Of a stretch of DNA of 29,971 nucleotides, positions 7,004 through 14,311 are shown one piece after another. A program made the translations under genes and the position numbers. The DNA is from JAKATY01 sp038876335 (GTDB lineage Archaea > Micrarchaeota > Micrarchaeia > Micrarchaeales > Micrarchaeaceae): contig JAVYYS010000002.1 of NCBI GenBank assembly GCA_038876335.1, positions 1-29,971 on the forward strand, written 5' to 3'. The notes beneath the pieces are model-generated. The model made no database searches, had not been told where the DNA came from, and saw nothing but the letters and a program-made list of their open reading frames with translations. The first letter of the stretch is position 1. Each line of letters opens with the position of its first letter.

Positions 7004-7882
7004 GTAATTGGATCTTTTATGCCTTCCGGAGCTGTAGCGCCTTCTGCCATTGCGCTCTCGCCTTGTGCCTTCCGTTCTTTTCTTTTCTGGCTCTGATTCT
7101 ATTCTCTTTATACTGTCATCCAAACTGGCTTTCAACTCCTTTGCTATAAAATGTTTGGAAAAATAATCTGCCTTCACTGCTATACTTATCTTTGTAGCAT
7201 ATAGCCTTGCTATTTTTCCCCTTATGTCTCGCCTTCCACTACTTATTTTGGGCAATTTAAACAGTATCCCGTACTTTGGTGGTTTGCTTCCAAATTTGAT
7301 ATGCTTGAAAAGCGCTTTCTCTGCGCCAAGCACTTGAATTGTTCCTGCAGGCATAAGTGCCAAACGCTCAAGCGAGCCTGCCTTGCTTAGCAGTTCTGCG
7401 GCTATCTTTGCATCTGTCAGATAGGTAACATTCGGCATTATCCTATTAGCTGCTGCAGTAATGTAACCTTCCAGCGAGTCTAATACTGCGGAGGTCATCC
7501 GGCCAAGCCTTGCAAATTCTGCAAACACCTTCTTTTCTTCTTCTTTGCTTTTCCTGCCTATGGTGGAATTTATTTTCTTCACAACATCTCTATAGTTTGA
7601 TTCGCTTCCCAGAATACTCGCGATTGATTCGTTGTCTACCTTCCCCTCTGCAAAAGCTGTAGAAAGTTCGATTAGCTGCTTCTGGCTCTGAACTTTAAGT
7701 TCAGGGACGTATAGGCCAAACCATTCGCTGAGCCTTTCAGAAAGGAGATTGTATGACTTACTAAGTTGCAGATACGCGGCTATCGCCTGCATGAGAGCAT
7801 ACTCCTCGCTCGCGTATGACTCTGTTATGCCCTTCTTCGCATTTTCGATCATCTTTTTCCGTAGCTCTTCGAAATCTGACAT
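6974..7882 (-). CDS. nop5: Nop5/Nop56-58 family C/D-box RNP core protein, lacking the N-terminal domain
   Basis: The 302-residue protein carries the coiled-coil (residues about 25-145, with YNLLSERLSEWFGLYVPEL) and the NOP RNA-binding domain (about 150-250: PNVTYLTDAKIAAELL, AGSLERLALMPAGTIQVLGAEKALFKH, then DIRGKIARLYATKISIA), followed by a basic tail. Nop5 holds L7Ae-bound box C/D guide RNA and brings fibrillarin for 2'-O-methylation. Family members normally have another 100 or so residues in front of the coiled-coil, the fibrillarin-binding domain; here the protein begins directly at the coiled-coil. The start is firm: ATG with GGTG six bases upstream, an in-frame stop about 20 codons earlier and no other start codon between. 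The last residues (about YINLASGKSP) come from repeat copy D. Confidence 0.88.
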   Translation of the reverse strand: MSDFEELRKKMIENAKKGITESYASEEYALMQAIAAYLQLSKSYNLLSERLSEWFGLYVPELKVQSQKQLIELSTAFAEGKVDNESIASILGSESNYRDVVKKINSTIGRKSKEEEKKVFAEFARLGRMTSAVLDSLEGYITAAANRIMPNVTYLTDAKIAAELLSKAGSLERLALMPAGTIQVLGAEKALFKHIKFGSKPPKYGILFKLPKISSGRRDIRGKIARLYATKISIAVKADYFSKHFIAKELKASLDDSIKRIESEPEKKRTEGTRRERNGRRRYSSGRHKRSNYINLASGKSP

Positions 7883-7983
7883 CTTAGCACCGCAACTCTT
7901 TTGAATCCCGCCAGACTTTATCTTTTGCTGGTGAACTGCACTGTCTTACTGGCGCAGTTTCCACTTGCTGAGTTAAATGCGTT

Positions 7984-9627
7984 TTATTTATCATTGAAAT
8001 ATGAAACTTTACCAAGCAGTGTGAGCTCTCCGGCAACCGTCGGTTCGGCGATCTTAAAGTTGTTTAACACAGAAGGATGTATTTCCCCTATAATACCTAC
8101 GCGTTTTCCATAACTATATACCCCTGCACACCTGCCTTCTATAAATGAATTATCCTGTTCCTCTTTCAACTCATAATTTATATGCAGAAAATCCAATATT
8201 GCAGATAGCACGCTTTTAGCGTCAGCAAAATTTGACTTAGGTTGCGCAGCGGCAAAAGCCAAATTTACCTTTTCGATAGCCTCACCTTCAGAAACTGAAA
8301 ATACGCTGCCTACCTCAAAAATTTTCTGGGGCATTCTTTCATGTGCCGACCTGCCTAGATTCTGAAGCAAAGAAGGCAGCAATTCACTTCTTAGCATCGT
8401 TATATTCTCAGTTTTTGAGTAGGCAATTGAGACTACGTTCTTGCTGGCATTGTGCAGCATCCGCCCGAATGAGAGCTCTTCATTTGTGAGATAGTTGTTT
8501 ACAACTTCCATGTACCCCAAACCCACCATAAATATAACAAGTCTGTTTTCGTATTCCTGCAGCTCGTTCGGAAGCCCGATAGCTGTACTACGCACAGGAA
8601 GGGGCCTTATGTTCTCATAACCAAACCCCATTGCTATATCTTCTATTACATCCTGATAATTGAAAACGTCTAGCCTGTAAGGCGGCACCCGCACCAATAG
8701 ATAACTACCATATTTTGAGGCAGGGTACCCCATTCTATTTGCATATGTTATGAGAAGGCTTTCAACAAACTTGAATCCAAGTGTGCCGTCTATTTTGTTC
8801 AGGTTAACCTTTATGTCAGTGTAAGACATCTCTGGCTGCGTCGAACTGCGATTAGGATATCTTATCTCTACCGGGTATATCGAACCTTTCTGCTCTAGAA
8901 ATGAGGCTGCGAGCATGCTGGCGGTGCTGCGAACCGTGCTTTCTGAAGTGCCGGTCACATCTACAAATATGTTTCGCGTATTTTCGTCTATAGCAGTTGC
9001 GCGCGAATTGATTATTGGTATCATAGAAAGTATCTTCTCTGAATCTTTAAGGAAAGGGTATAGGATTTTGCCTTTTATTCTAGGAATCGTATCTCCAAAT
9101 CTAATCCCCTTTGAATGTGAGTGGATTATCTCCTCAAAATTCATCTCCTTCTCTGAGCCTAGCGGAATGAACTTTCCAGTTTCTGAGGCATCATATATTA
9201 GGGGGCCTTTTATGGCATCGTAATTGTGCAACCCGAGGGCCATCTTTTTCCTCTTCCTCCCATAGGTCTCGCTAAGCTTCTCTGTGAAATTTATTATGTA
9301 CTTTAGACTTCGTTCGCTTAGCTGCACCCCTTTTACCACAAAAGCAGAAATGAAAGGCCTTACTTTTGAAACATTTTTTGAAACAGTGACACTTGTTTCC
9401 ACCGGATTTGAAATCAAATAATCTGATTCTTTAGGTGTTCTACGCTGTAGATAATTTAACATTGCACGCCTTAATCCAAAAAAATCCAAAAGATCGGGTC
9501 TATTTGGAGGTATGTCCAATGAGATATATTCTCCTTCCCTACCCTCAAAATCTAAGCCTAGCCTCTCCGCAATCTCCTCTACATTATCTATTCCAAGATC
9601 TTTAATACTAAAAGTGATTATTGCCAT
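7984..9627 (-). CDS. pheT: Phenylalanine--tRNA ligase beta subunit (archaeal)
   Basis: The 547-residue product has the archaeal/eukaryotic size. It begins MAIITFSIKDLG, the N-terminal domain, then DIPPNRPDLLDFFGLRRA (the B1/B5-like segment), a B3/B4-like region around SKVRPFISAFVV, the B5 domain with PPYRLDVFNYQDVIEDIAMGFGY in pieces, and a class II-like fold near the end (LRSELLPSLLQNLGRS, FEVGSVF, IGEIHPSVL). It forms an alpha2-beta2 enzyme with PheS, charging tRNA-Phe. The frame is open back to 9669 inside pheS, but ATG 9627, eight bases past the pheS stop, fits the family start. Confidence 0.94.
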   Translation of the reverse strand: MAIITFSIKDLGIDNVEEIAERLGLDFEGREGEYISLDIPPNRPDLLDFFGLRRAMLNYLQRRTPKESDYLISNPVETSVTVSKNVSKVRPFISAFVVKGVQLSERSLKYIINFTEKLSETYGRKRKKMALGLHNYDAIKGPLIYDASETGKFIPLGSEKEMNFEEIIHSHSKGIRFGDTIPRIKGKILYPFLKDSEKILSMIPIINSRATAIDENTRNIFVDVTGTSESTVRSTASMLAASFLEQKGSIYPVEIRYPNRSSTQPEMSYTDIKVNLNKIDGTLGFKFVESLLITYANRMGYPASKYGSYLLVRVPPYRLDVFNYQDVIEDIAMGFGYENIRPLPVRSTAIGLPNELQEYENRLVIFMVGLGYMEVVNNYLTNEELSFGRMLHNASKNVVSIAYSKTENITMLRSELLPSLLQNLGRSAHERMPQKIFEVGSVFSVSEGEAIEKVNLAFAAAQPKSNFADAKSVLSAILDFLHINYELKEEQDNSFIEGRCAGVYSYGKRVGIIGEIHPSVLNNFKIAEPTVAGELTLLGKVSYFNDK

Positions 9628-9635
9628 GGTTTCAC

Positions 9636-11132
9636 TTATACTTTCAGCACGTCCCTTTCTCTGAGCCATTGTATTTCATTCTTGTACAGTGTGACTAGAG
9701 AATCAAGATTCATGAAATGGAACATAAGCCGTTCAACACCTCCTCCCCACGCAAGAACTGTCTTCTTTGTCCCAAGTGCATTTGTTATCTCCCTGCGTAT
9801 TATCCCACCTCCTACAAGCTCTATCCAGTCATGCTTCTCTTCATTGTAATACAATGCTTCAACTCCGGGCTCTACAAACGGGAAATAAGCTGGTTTGAAC
9901 TTGAACTTCTTGTTGCGCGGATTGGTATCAAACCCCATGCTATCGTAGAACCTTCGCAGCGTATCTATAAGGTTTGCAAAGTTCAGCCGGTCTCCTATTA
10001 TTATACCATCATACTGCGTCAGTTCGGCCAGGTGCTTGTAGTCTATACTTTCGTTACGGAAGACTTTTCCAACAGAAAAAAGTTTAACAGGGTATTCGCT
10101 TTGTAGCGCTTTCGAGATTTTGTAGATGTAATGCGCAGAAATGCTAGTAGTGTGGGTTCTAAGTAGCGCCTGCTCTGCTAGCTCACTCCTCCACACTTCG
10201 CCCCAATTCGAGGTATGCATTTTCTTTACTCTATTCAGCAATGCCAGGTCCTCTATACCTATCTGCTTCGGATTTGAAAGAAAAAAAGTGTCCTGCATCT
10301 CTCTTGTTGGATGGTCCTGCGGAGAGAAAAGAGCGTCGAAGTCCCAGAAAGCTGATTCGATTATCGGGCCTGAAACCTCTGTGAAGCCCATACTTATCCA
10401 CAGGCTTCTTATATAGTTAATGAATTCGCGCACAGGGTGCGGCCTTGCCGCATAAATTGCTTCTACAGGGGCATTTATATCGTATTTCTTGAACCTTGAA
10501 TTTTTCCACGACCCTGAAAGAAGCATCTCTTTTGTAAGCTGGTTGACGCCCTCCTCTTTTATCCCTTCCTCAAATATGCGTATTCCCTTTTCTGTTATTG
10601 AGACTGTCTCGAACATAGACTTTTCTGATAAAGAGATTAAGTTTCTTTTCTTGAGCGTTTCAATATCTTGCTTATGGGCGGAAAGATAACTCTCGGGGAT
10701 ATATTCTTGCTCATCCAAAAAAGTTAGTACACTGCGGAGTTTATATTCCTCCTTCTTTGCGGCCAGCTCACCTGAGTTAGTGAGCTTCACAATCCCGTTT
10801 TCTATGTGTATCCAGCCATTGCGCTTTGCCCATATCAACCCTATGCGATTCTCGACAGCACTTATGTTGCATTGGCCATTTTTCAAGAGCCATCGGATGA
10901 AAAGCTCTTCCGGCATCGACTCCTTATATTGTTTCCCTTCAGCTGTAAGCATAACTGTGGTCCTTGCCTTTTTTACAACCTTCACCGCCCCATTTTCGGC
11001 AAGAGTTTCAATGGCCCACCTTATCGCGTCGCTTCCCAGCTCTACTGATTTCTGCAGTTCCTCTGGAGTTGCGCTTTTGCTATCTTTGAGAAACTTAAGT
11101 ATCTTAACCTGATATTCGTGCAATTCCTTCAC
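9636..11132 (-). CDS. pheS: Phenylalanine--tRNA ligase alpha subunit (archaeal)
   Basis: The 498-residue catalytic subunit has an N-terminal winged-helix series (residues 1-200, HEYQVKILKFLKDSKSATPEEL and so on) that binds tRNA, then the class II core: HPVREFINYIRSLWISMGFTEV, QDHPTREMQDTFFL, RTHTTSISA, KVFRNESIDYKHLAE, and motif 3 in WGGGVERLMF (about 462-471). It activates phenylalanine. It starts at GTG 11132, 18 bp after the upstream membrane-protein gene, and is followed by pheT, so the two subunits are made together. The tRNA-Phe gene lies 5 kb away on the other strand. Confidence 0.95.
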   Translation of the reverse strand: MKELHEYQVKILKFLKDSKSATPEELQKSVELGSDAIRWAIETLAENGAVKVVKKARTTVMLTAEGKQYKESMPEELFIRWLLKNGQCNISAVENRIGLIWAKRNGWIHIENGIVKLTNSGELAAKKEEYKLRSVLTFLDEQEYIPESYLSAHKQDIETLKKRNLISLSEKSMFETVSITEKGIRIFEEGIKEEGVNQLTKEMLLSGSWKNSRFKKYDINAPVEAIYAARPHPVREFINYIRSLWISMGFTEVSGPIIESAFWDFDALFSPQDHPTREMQDTFFLSNPKQIGIEDLALLNRVKKMHTSNWGEVWRSELAEQALLRTHTTSISAHYIYKISKALQSEYPVKLFSVGKVFRNESIDYKHLAELTQYDGIIIGDRLNFANLIDTLRRFYDSMGFDTNPRNKKFKFKPAYFPFVEPGVEALYYNEEKHDWIELVGGGIIRREITNALGTKKTVLAWGGGVERLMFHFMNLDSLVTLYKNEIQWLRERDVLKV

Positions 11133-11150
11133 TTTTTAAAATCCTTCAGG

Positions 11151-11930
11151 TTATTTTCCGGCTTTCACATATGCATAGATTATGAATAGAAGTATGGCCA
11201 GGGCTATTATTATGTATGAGAATATGCCTAAGTAATCATACACACCGAGAAAGGCTTTTGATACCTCTTGCTGAAGGCTTTCCGTAACGGTGAAAGTGAG
11301 CTCGAACTTTGATAACGGCTCTCCATAGAACCACGACACCTCGCTCACGTTCGCATAGTTGTTGGTTATACCCTCAGCTGGAAAGTCAGGTATAGGATAG
11401 ATTGATGAAAGTTTAGCCCCTTGGGGCAAGATAATGTTTAAGGTAGTATTGGCGTTCAAAACCTCCCCGCTAGCACCATGCTCAAAGTTGAGCACGTTAG
11501 GGTTGAAACTGTACAGAAAAGACCTTGGACCTGTTTGAGAAACCTTAGTCACATTAAGCACGCTATAAGTCATTATGAGATAGGCATTGCCGCCATTGGG
11601 TGTTGCCACTACTGGTCCTGGAAGAAACCTAAAATTATAAACGCCAGAGACAGGATTTATTATATGCTGCACTAGCAAAGGCCCTATGAGAGATTCCCAT
11701 TCAGCTAGAGTTAGGTTTAGGGCCACCCTGTCAGCAGAATACTGCTGAACAGATTCGTTGCTTATATGCACATTGAGGATTTCCCTTACTGAGGCACTTG
11801 TATTAAGATTTAGGACAACTGTCGTATTAAGATGCGTAACTGTGTACGAACCGTAGGCTAGATGTAAGTAGGAGAACGACAGCAGCAACAGCGCAAGAGC
11901 CACAAGCGTAAAGACTTTCAACGGATGCAC
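11151..11930 (-). CDS. Secreted, membrane-anchored protein of unknown function
   Basis: From GTG 11930 the product is 259 residues with a signal-peptide-like start (KVFTLVALALLLLSFSYLHLAYGS), about 200 extracellular residues rich in Asn, Thr, Val and Ser with many N-x-S/T sites, and one C-terminal transmembrane helix (about 232-254) ending YAYVKAGK. This is the layout of archaeal surface proteins anchored by a C-terminal helix. I recognise no catalytic motif; the ectodomain looks beta-rich. The frame extends to 11996, but that extension covers a TATA-like tandem repeat, so GTG 11930 or 11933 is preferred. It lies 18 bp upstream of pheS and may share its transcript. Confidence 0.7.
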   Translation of the reverse strand: MHPLKVFTLVALALLLLSFSYLHLAYGSYTVTHLNTTVVLNLNTSASVREILNVHISNESVQQYSADRVALNLTLAEWESLIGPLLVQHIINPVSGVYNFRFLPGPVVATPNGGNAYLIMTYSVLNVTKVSQTGPRSFLYSFNPNVLNFEHGASGEVLNANTTLNIILPQGAKLSSIYPIPDFPAEGITNNYANVSEVSWFYGEPLSKFELTFTVTESLQQEVSKAFLGVYDYLGIFSYIIIALAILLFIIYAYVKAGK

Positions 11931-11948
11931 CACGTTTACCAATTCATT

Positions 11949-11974
11949 AGTATAACAGTAAAGTATAACAGTAA
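11949..11974. repeat. Tandem 13-bp direct repeat in a promoter region
   Basis: AGTATAACAGTAA occurs twice head to tail (11949-11961, 11962-11974). On the minus strand each copy reads TTACTGTTATACT and offers a TATA-like element at the right distance from the GTG start at 11930. It may be a duplicated TATA box or a double activator or repressor site. Confidence 0.5.
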
Positions 11975-12029
11975 TAAATAATTTTGCCTGTGGCACACAA
12001 GGAATAGGTTTGTAAATTAGCTTATGGGC

Positions 12030-12212
12030 TAACTACCCCATTACTTGACTGTGCTTCGCCGCATCCGCAACTTTTGCGCTTCTCGCTTCAACGGCAATGC
12101 TTGCTTCCCCATGCGGAATGCTTTTTTATACATTCCTAGCAGGTATTTCATAAGCCTCTGTCGCTTTCATCCTTCGCCGAGTCAAAAGAACTTCTCACTC
12201 GCCGATTTAAAA
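12030..12212 (+). repeat. Dispersed hairpin repeat, copy A (composite)
   Basis: Two blocks lie in an otherwise empty intergenic stretch (11997-12286). Block A1 (12031-12086) starts AACTACCCC and contains a 34-nt segment (12053-12086) that matches 28 of 34 positions with copy B (15923-15956). Block A2 (12161-12212) begins with the 12-mer TCGCTTTCATCC shared with copy D and ends CTTCTCACTCGCC-GA-TTTAA like the terminal block of the other copies. A1 and A2 may be the two ends of a decayed small element, or two tandem copies. A small frame here (12045-12242) has no family likeness and is dismissed. Confidence 0.5.
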
Positions 12213-12243
12213 TATGTTGCGCTTCGGCTTCTTACTTCGTAGA

Positions 12244-12257
12244 AAAATATTTATATT
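12244..12257 (+). promoter_or_regulatory. TATA box for the small acidic-protein locus
   Basis: AAAATATTTATATT has the archaeal TATA consensus TTTATAT. Its centre (about 12253) is 26-30 bp before 12280-12287, so the transcript should start at or just before the ATG at 12287. Confidence 0.55.
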
Positions 12258-12286
12258 GTTCGGTTTATAAGTGCTATCAGCCCAGC

Positions 12287-12382
12287 ATGGGTATAGAAAT
12301 TGAACCGGTAACAGTATTTGGTGGGATCGATGCCAAAAATACCTATATTAGAAGAGAAAAAAAAGGAAGAGAGCGAAGATGA
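12287..12382 (+). CDS. Short leaderless frame overlapping the acidic protein (possible 5' part of a frameshifted gene)
   Basis: The frame from ATG 12287 gives 31 residues starting MGIEIEPVTVFGGIDAKN and ending at TGA 12380-12382 after a run of lysine and arginine. The ATG sits at the expected start of a leaderless transcript from the TATA box at 12244-12257. The frame enters an A8 run (12357-12364). Loss of one A, or a +1 shift there, would join it to the acidic frame that starts at 12330. It may be the true N-terminus of a protein of about 60 residues, a regulatory leader peptide, or chance. Confidence 0.35.
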   Translation: MGIEIEPVTVFGGIDAKNTYIRREKKGRERR

Positions 12383-12473
12383 CGAAGACGAAGAAGACGA
12401 AGAAGAGGATGACTATGGGGAAGAAGACGAAGAACCAGACGATGGAGAAGATGAGGGAGAAGAAGACGAGTGA
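12330..12473 (+). CDS. Small highly acidic protein
   Basis: The 47-residue frame is too short for most gene callers. It starts MPKIPILEEKKKEESED and then consists almost only of Asp and Glu with a few Gly, Pro and one Tyr, ending GEEDE before TGA TAG. GGTGGGATC lies just before the ATG and resembles the archaeal ribosome site GGTGATC, so it could start here. Otherwise it would be reached by a frameshift from ATG 12287. Composition alone (GAAGAC-type codons) could be a low-complexity repeat, but the promoter upstream and T-rich terminator downstream frame it as a gene. Acidic tails of this kind occur in chaperones and in RNA or nucleoid partners; function unknown. Confidence 0.5.
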   Translation: MPKIPILEEKKKEESEDDEDEEDEEEDDYGEEDEEPDDGEDEGEEDE

Positions 12474-12479
12474 TAGAAA

Positions 12480-12500
12480 ACCCCACGTTTCTCTTTTTTG
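12480..12500 (+). terminator. T-rich terminator after the acidic-protein gene
   Basis: A pyrimidine-rich run with T6 (12493-12498) and further T tracts follows the double stop at 12471-12476. Archaeal RNA polymerase stops at such T tracts. It also falls at the end of convergent hjc. Confidence 0.4.
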
Positions 12501-12534
12501 ATTTTGTTTATTGATTATAGCTTTCCAATGTTCT

Positions 12535-12942
12535 TTAGGAATCTGTGGCTTTCAGTGCATCCAACAGATCGGCAAGCTTCCTGTTTATCGCAAAAGCCCT
12601 TTTCCTAGTTATTGTGTAGTTTGACTGCGCCTTAGAAAGTTCAGATAGCTTTATGAAAAGCCATCCCTCGCCGTTCATTCTCCATGCTATGAAAGTTTCC
12701 ATGCCTGTGTTGGTCTCCCATTCCTGAAGCCTCGCTACTTTCTCTGCAGGTATCGAAATGCTTGTATCGTTCCATGCCTTACATTCAAATGCTAGCCCTT
12801 TGCCTTCTTTAAATGCGACTAAGTCAGGGCTTACCGAGTTTACGCCGCTCCCTGCAGATCTCATGACAGAAAACTTCCTCTCACGCAGAAATGCCAGCAA
12901 TTCCCTTTCGCTTCTTGCGCCTTTGTTATACCTCTGCACCAT
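12535..12942 (-). CDS. hjc: Holliday junction resolvase Hjc
   Basis: The 135-residue product matches archaeal Hjc throughout: KGARSERELLAFL (catalytic Glu12), VMRSAGSGVNSVSPDLVAF (Asp40) and GLAFECKAW (Glu53, Lys55), the metal-binding E-D-ExK set of this nuclease family. It is a homodimer that cuts four-way junctions symmetrically during recombination and fork repair. It starts 2 bp after the antiporter stop and is the last gene of a hef-antiporter-hjc cluster. In archaea Hef and Hjc work together on stalled forks, so the shared cluster makes sense. Confidence 0.93.
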   Translation of the reverse strand: MVQRYNKGARSERELLAFLRERKFSVMRSAGSGVNSVSPDLVAFKEGKGLAFECKAWNDTSISIPAEKVARLQEWETNTGMETFIAWRMNGEGWLFIKLSELSKAQSNYTITRKRAFAINRKLADLLDALKATDS

Positions 12943-12944
12943 AC

Positions 12945-14252
12945 CTACACCCTGCGCAGGCGCCTTTTTACAGAGCCAACCTTGTTTTTAAGTTCTTTTT
13001 GACGGTTTGCTCTTTCGTAAACCATAAAGATGCCTATCGAAGAAACTATGTTAGTGAACAATATAATCATGAAGATCTCATCGAGAAAGTGAGGTAGCAC
13101 TATTCCAAAAGCCACTGGAAGCGTCGCCACTATTGCGGGAGAAAGCCCCCTGCCCACATTTGCAGCCACAATCCTCTTCTCGAAGCTGTACTCTATCCTA
13201 TTGGCTCTACTCATGAATTTGCCGAGTAAGCCAGCGAAAGCCGCCCTTATTATAAGCAACGCTATGGCCACAACTGCGCCGACCAATGACAGGTAAAGGA
13301 GCTTCGACGTTCCAGTAATGTTAAACAGCATGCCTATATAGACAAAGAAGAAGGTGCTTGCGAAAAAAGTTATCTCGCGCTGATACCTTTTTATGTGGTC
13401 TATGTCCTGCCCTGTAAGCTCTGCTAGGCCAGGCAGATCGCGCTTTCTCCTGCTTAACGAGTTTATTACACCTATATTGGCGAACGTAATTCCGAACACA
13501 AAGATTGAGATTGCACCGTTCATTCCGAATTCCTGCGCAATACCGTAAGTTGCAAGAACCATCGCGATGGTAAGCATCCAGCTGTACTCCTTGCTTTGCT
13601 CCCTAAACTTTCCAAGCACGTATATCCAGAATAGAGCCGATATTAGCCCAAGTGCTATAGATGAGAGCACTGCTGTGAGCAGCGCTGATACTGCGCCAGA
13701 CACGCTTATATTATGCGTTGCAATTATGCCAAGCAAGATTATAGGTATTATAAGCTGGAATGAGTCAGTAGCTATGCCTTCATAGAGCAGAGAGGTTTTA
13801 AGCTCCCTCGGCAACTTTACAGATTTGACAAGCGTAGGTACTATTATGCTGCTTGGTCCAGCAATCGCAAAGCCGAATACCAACGAGCCAAGGATGCCCC
13901 AGCCAAACGCGTAGAACGCTATGGCTGCGCATGCAAATGCGCTTATAAGCACAACAAGCGTCATAAATCCTGTAGCCCTAAGCAACACCTTCTTAAGCGT
14001 TTCATAGTTTATGTTTATGCCCACGTCAAAGAGCACGAATGAGACGGTCAATGCAGTGATATACGGGCTGAGTTGTGCTATAATGCTCCCAGGCCCCGAA
14101 TTCACGAGCTTTAGTAATGGGCCTACTATTAACCCTATTATCATGAGTGGCAATACGCTAGTAAACTTAAACTTGTTGAATAGTGCCGTAACTACAAAGC
14201 CAAGGAACACTACACCCGCAAGGAAGATAAATGCGAGGTTTACGCTGATCAC
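12945..14252 (-). CDS. Cation:proton antiporter, CPA2/KefB type
   Basis: The 435-residue membrane protein has about 12 hydrophobic helices spread over the whole length, with the family patterns LMIIGLIVGPLLKLVN, VSFVLFDVGININYETLK, FGFAIAGPSSIIVPTLVK and VFVYIGMLFNI-like segments, and a short basic tail. Members exchange Na+ or K+ for protons and set cytoplasmic pH. No C-terminal TrkA-N domain follows. The usual paired acidic residues of helix 5 are replaced by an AGPSS-type segment, as in KefB-like proteins, so the ion cannot be stated. It sits between hef and hjc, 59 bp after hef. Confidence 0.88.
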   Translation of the reverse strand: MISVNLAFIFLAGVVFLGFVVTALFNKFKFTSVLPLMIIGLIVGPLLKLVNSGPGSIIAQLSPYITALTVSFVLFDVGININYETLKKVLLRATGFMTLVVLISAFACAAIAFYAFGWGILGSLVFGFAIAGPSSIIVPTLVKSVKLPRELKTSLLYEGIATDSFQLIIPIILLGIIATHNISVSGAVSALLTAVLSSIALGLISALFWIYVLGKFREQSKEYSWMLTIAMVLATYGIAQEFGMNGAISIFVFGITFANIGVINSLSRRKRDLPGLAELTGQDIDHIKRYQREITFFASTFFFVYIGMLFNITGTSKLLYLSLVGAVVAIALLIIRAAFAGLLGKFMSRANRIEYSFEKRIVAANVGRGLSPAIVATLPVAFGIVLPHFLDEIFMIILFTNIVSSIGIFMVYERANRQKELKNKVGSVKRRLRRV

Positions 14253-14311
14253 ACTGTCGCCCGCTAAACTATTGCAACGCTTAGTTTATAAGATTTCTCT
14301 TTTTGCTTTTG

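Noticed and set aside
9717..10106. 129-residue plus-strand frame opposite pheS
   Set aside because: Antisense to a well conserved synthetase gene and without family likeness.
12045..12242. 65-residue plus-strand frame
   Set aside because: It lies inside the repeat blocks, has no promoter or ribosome site and resembles no protein.
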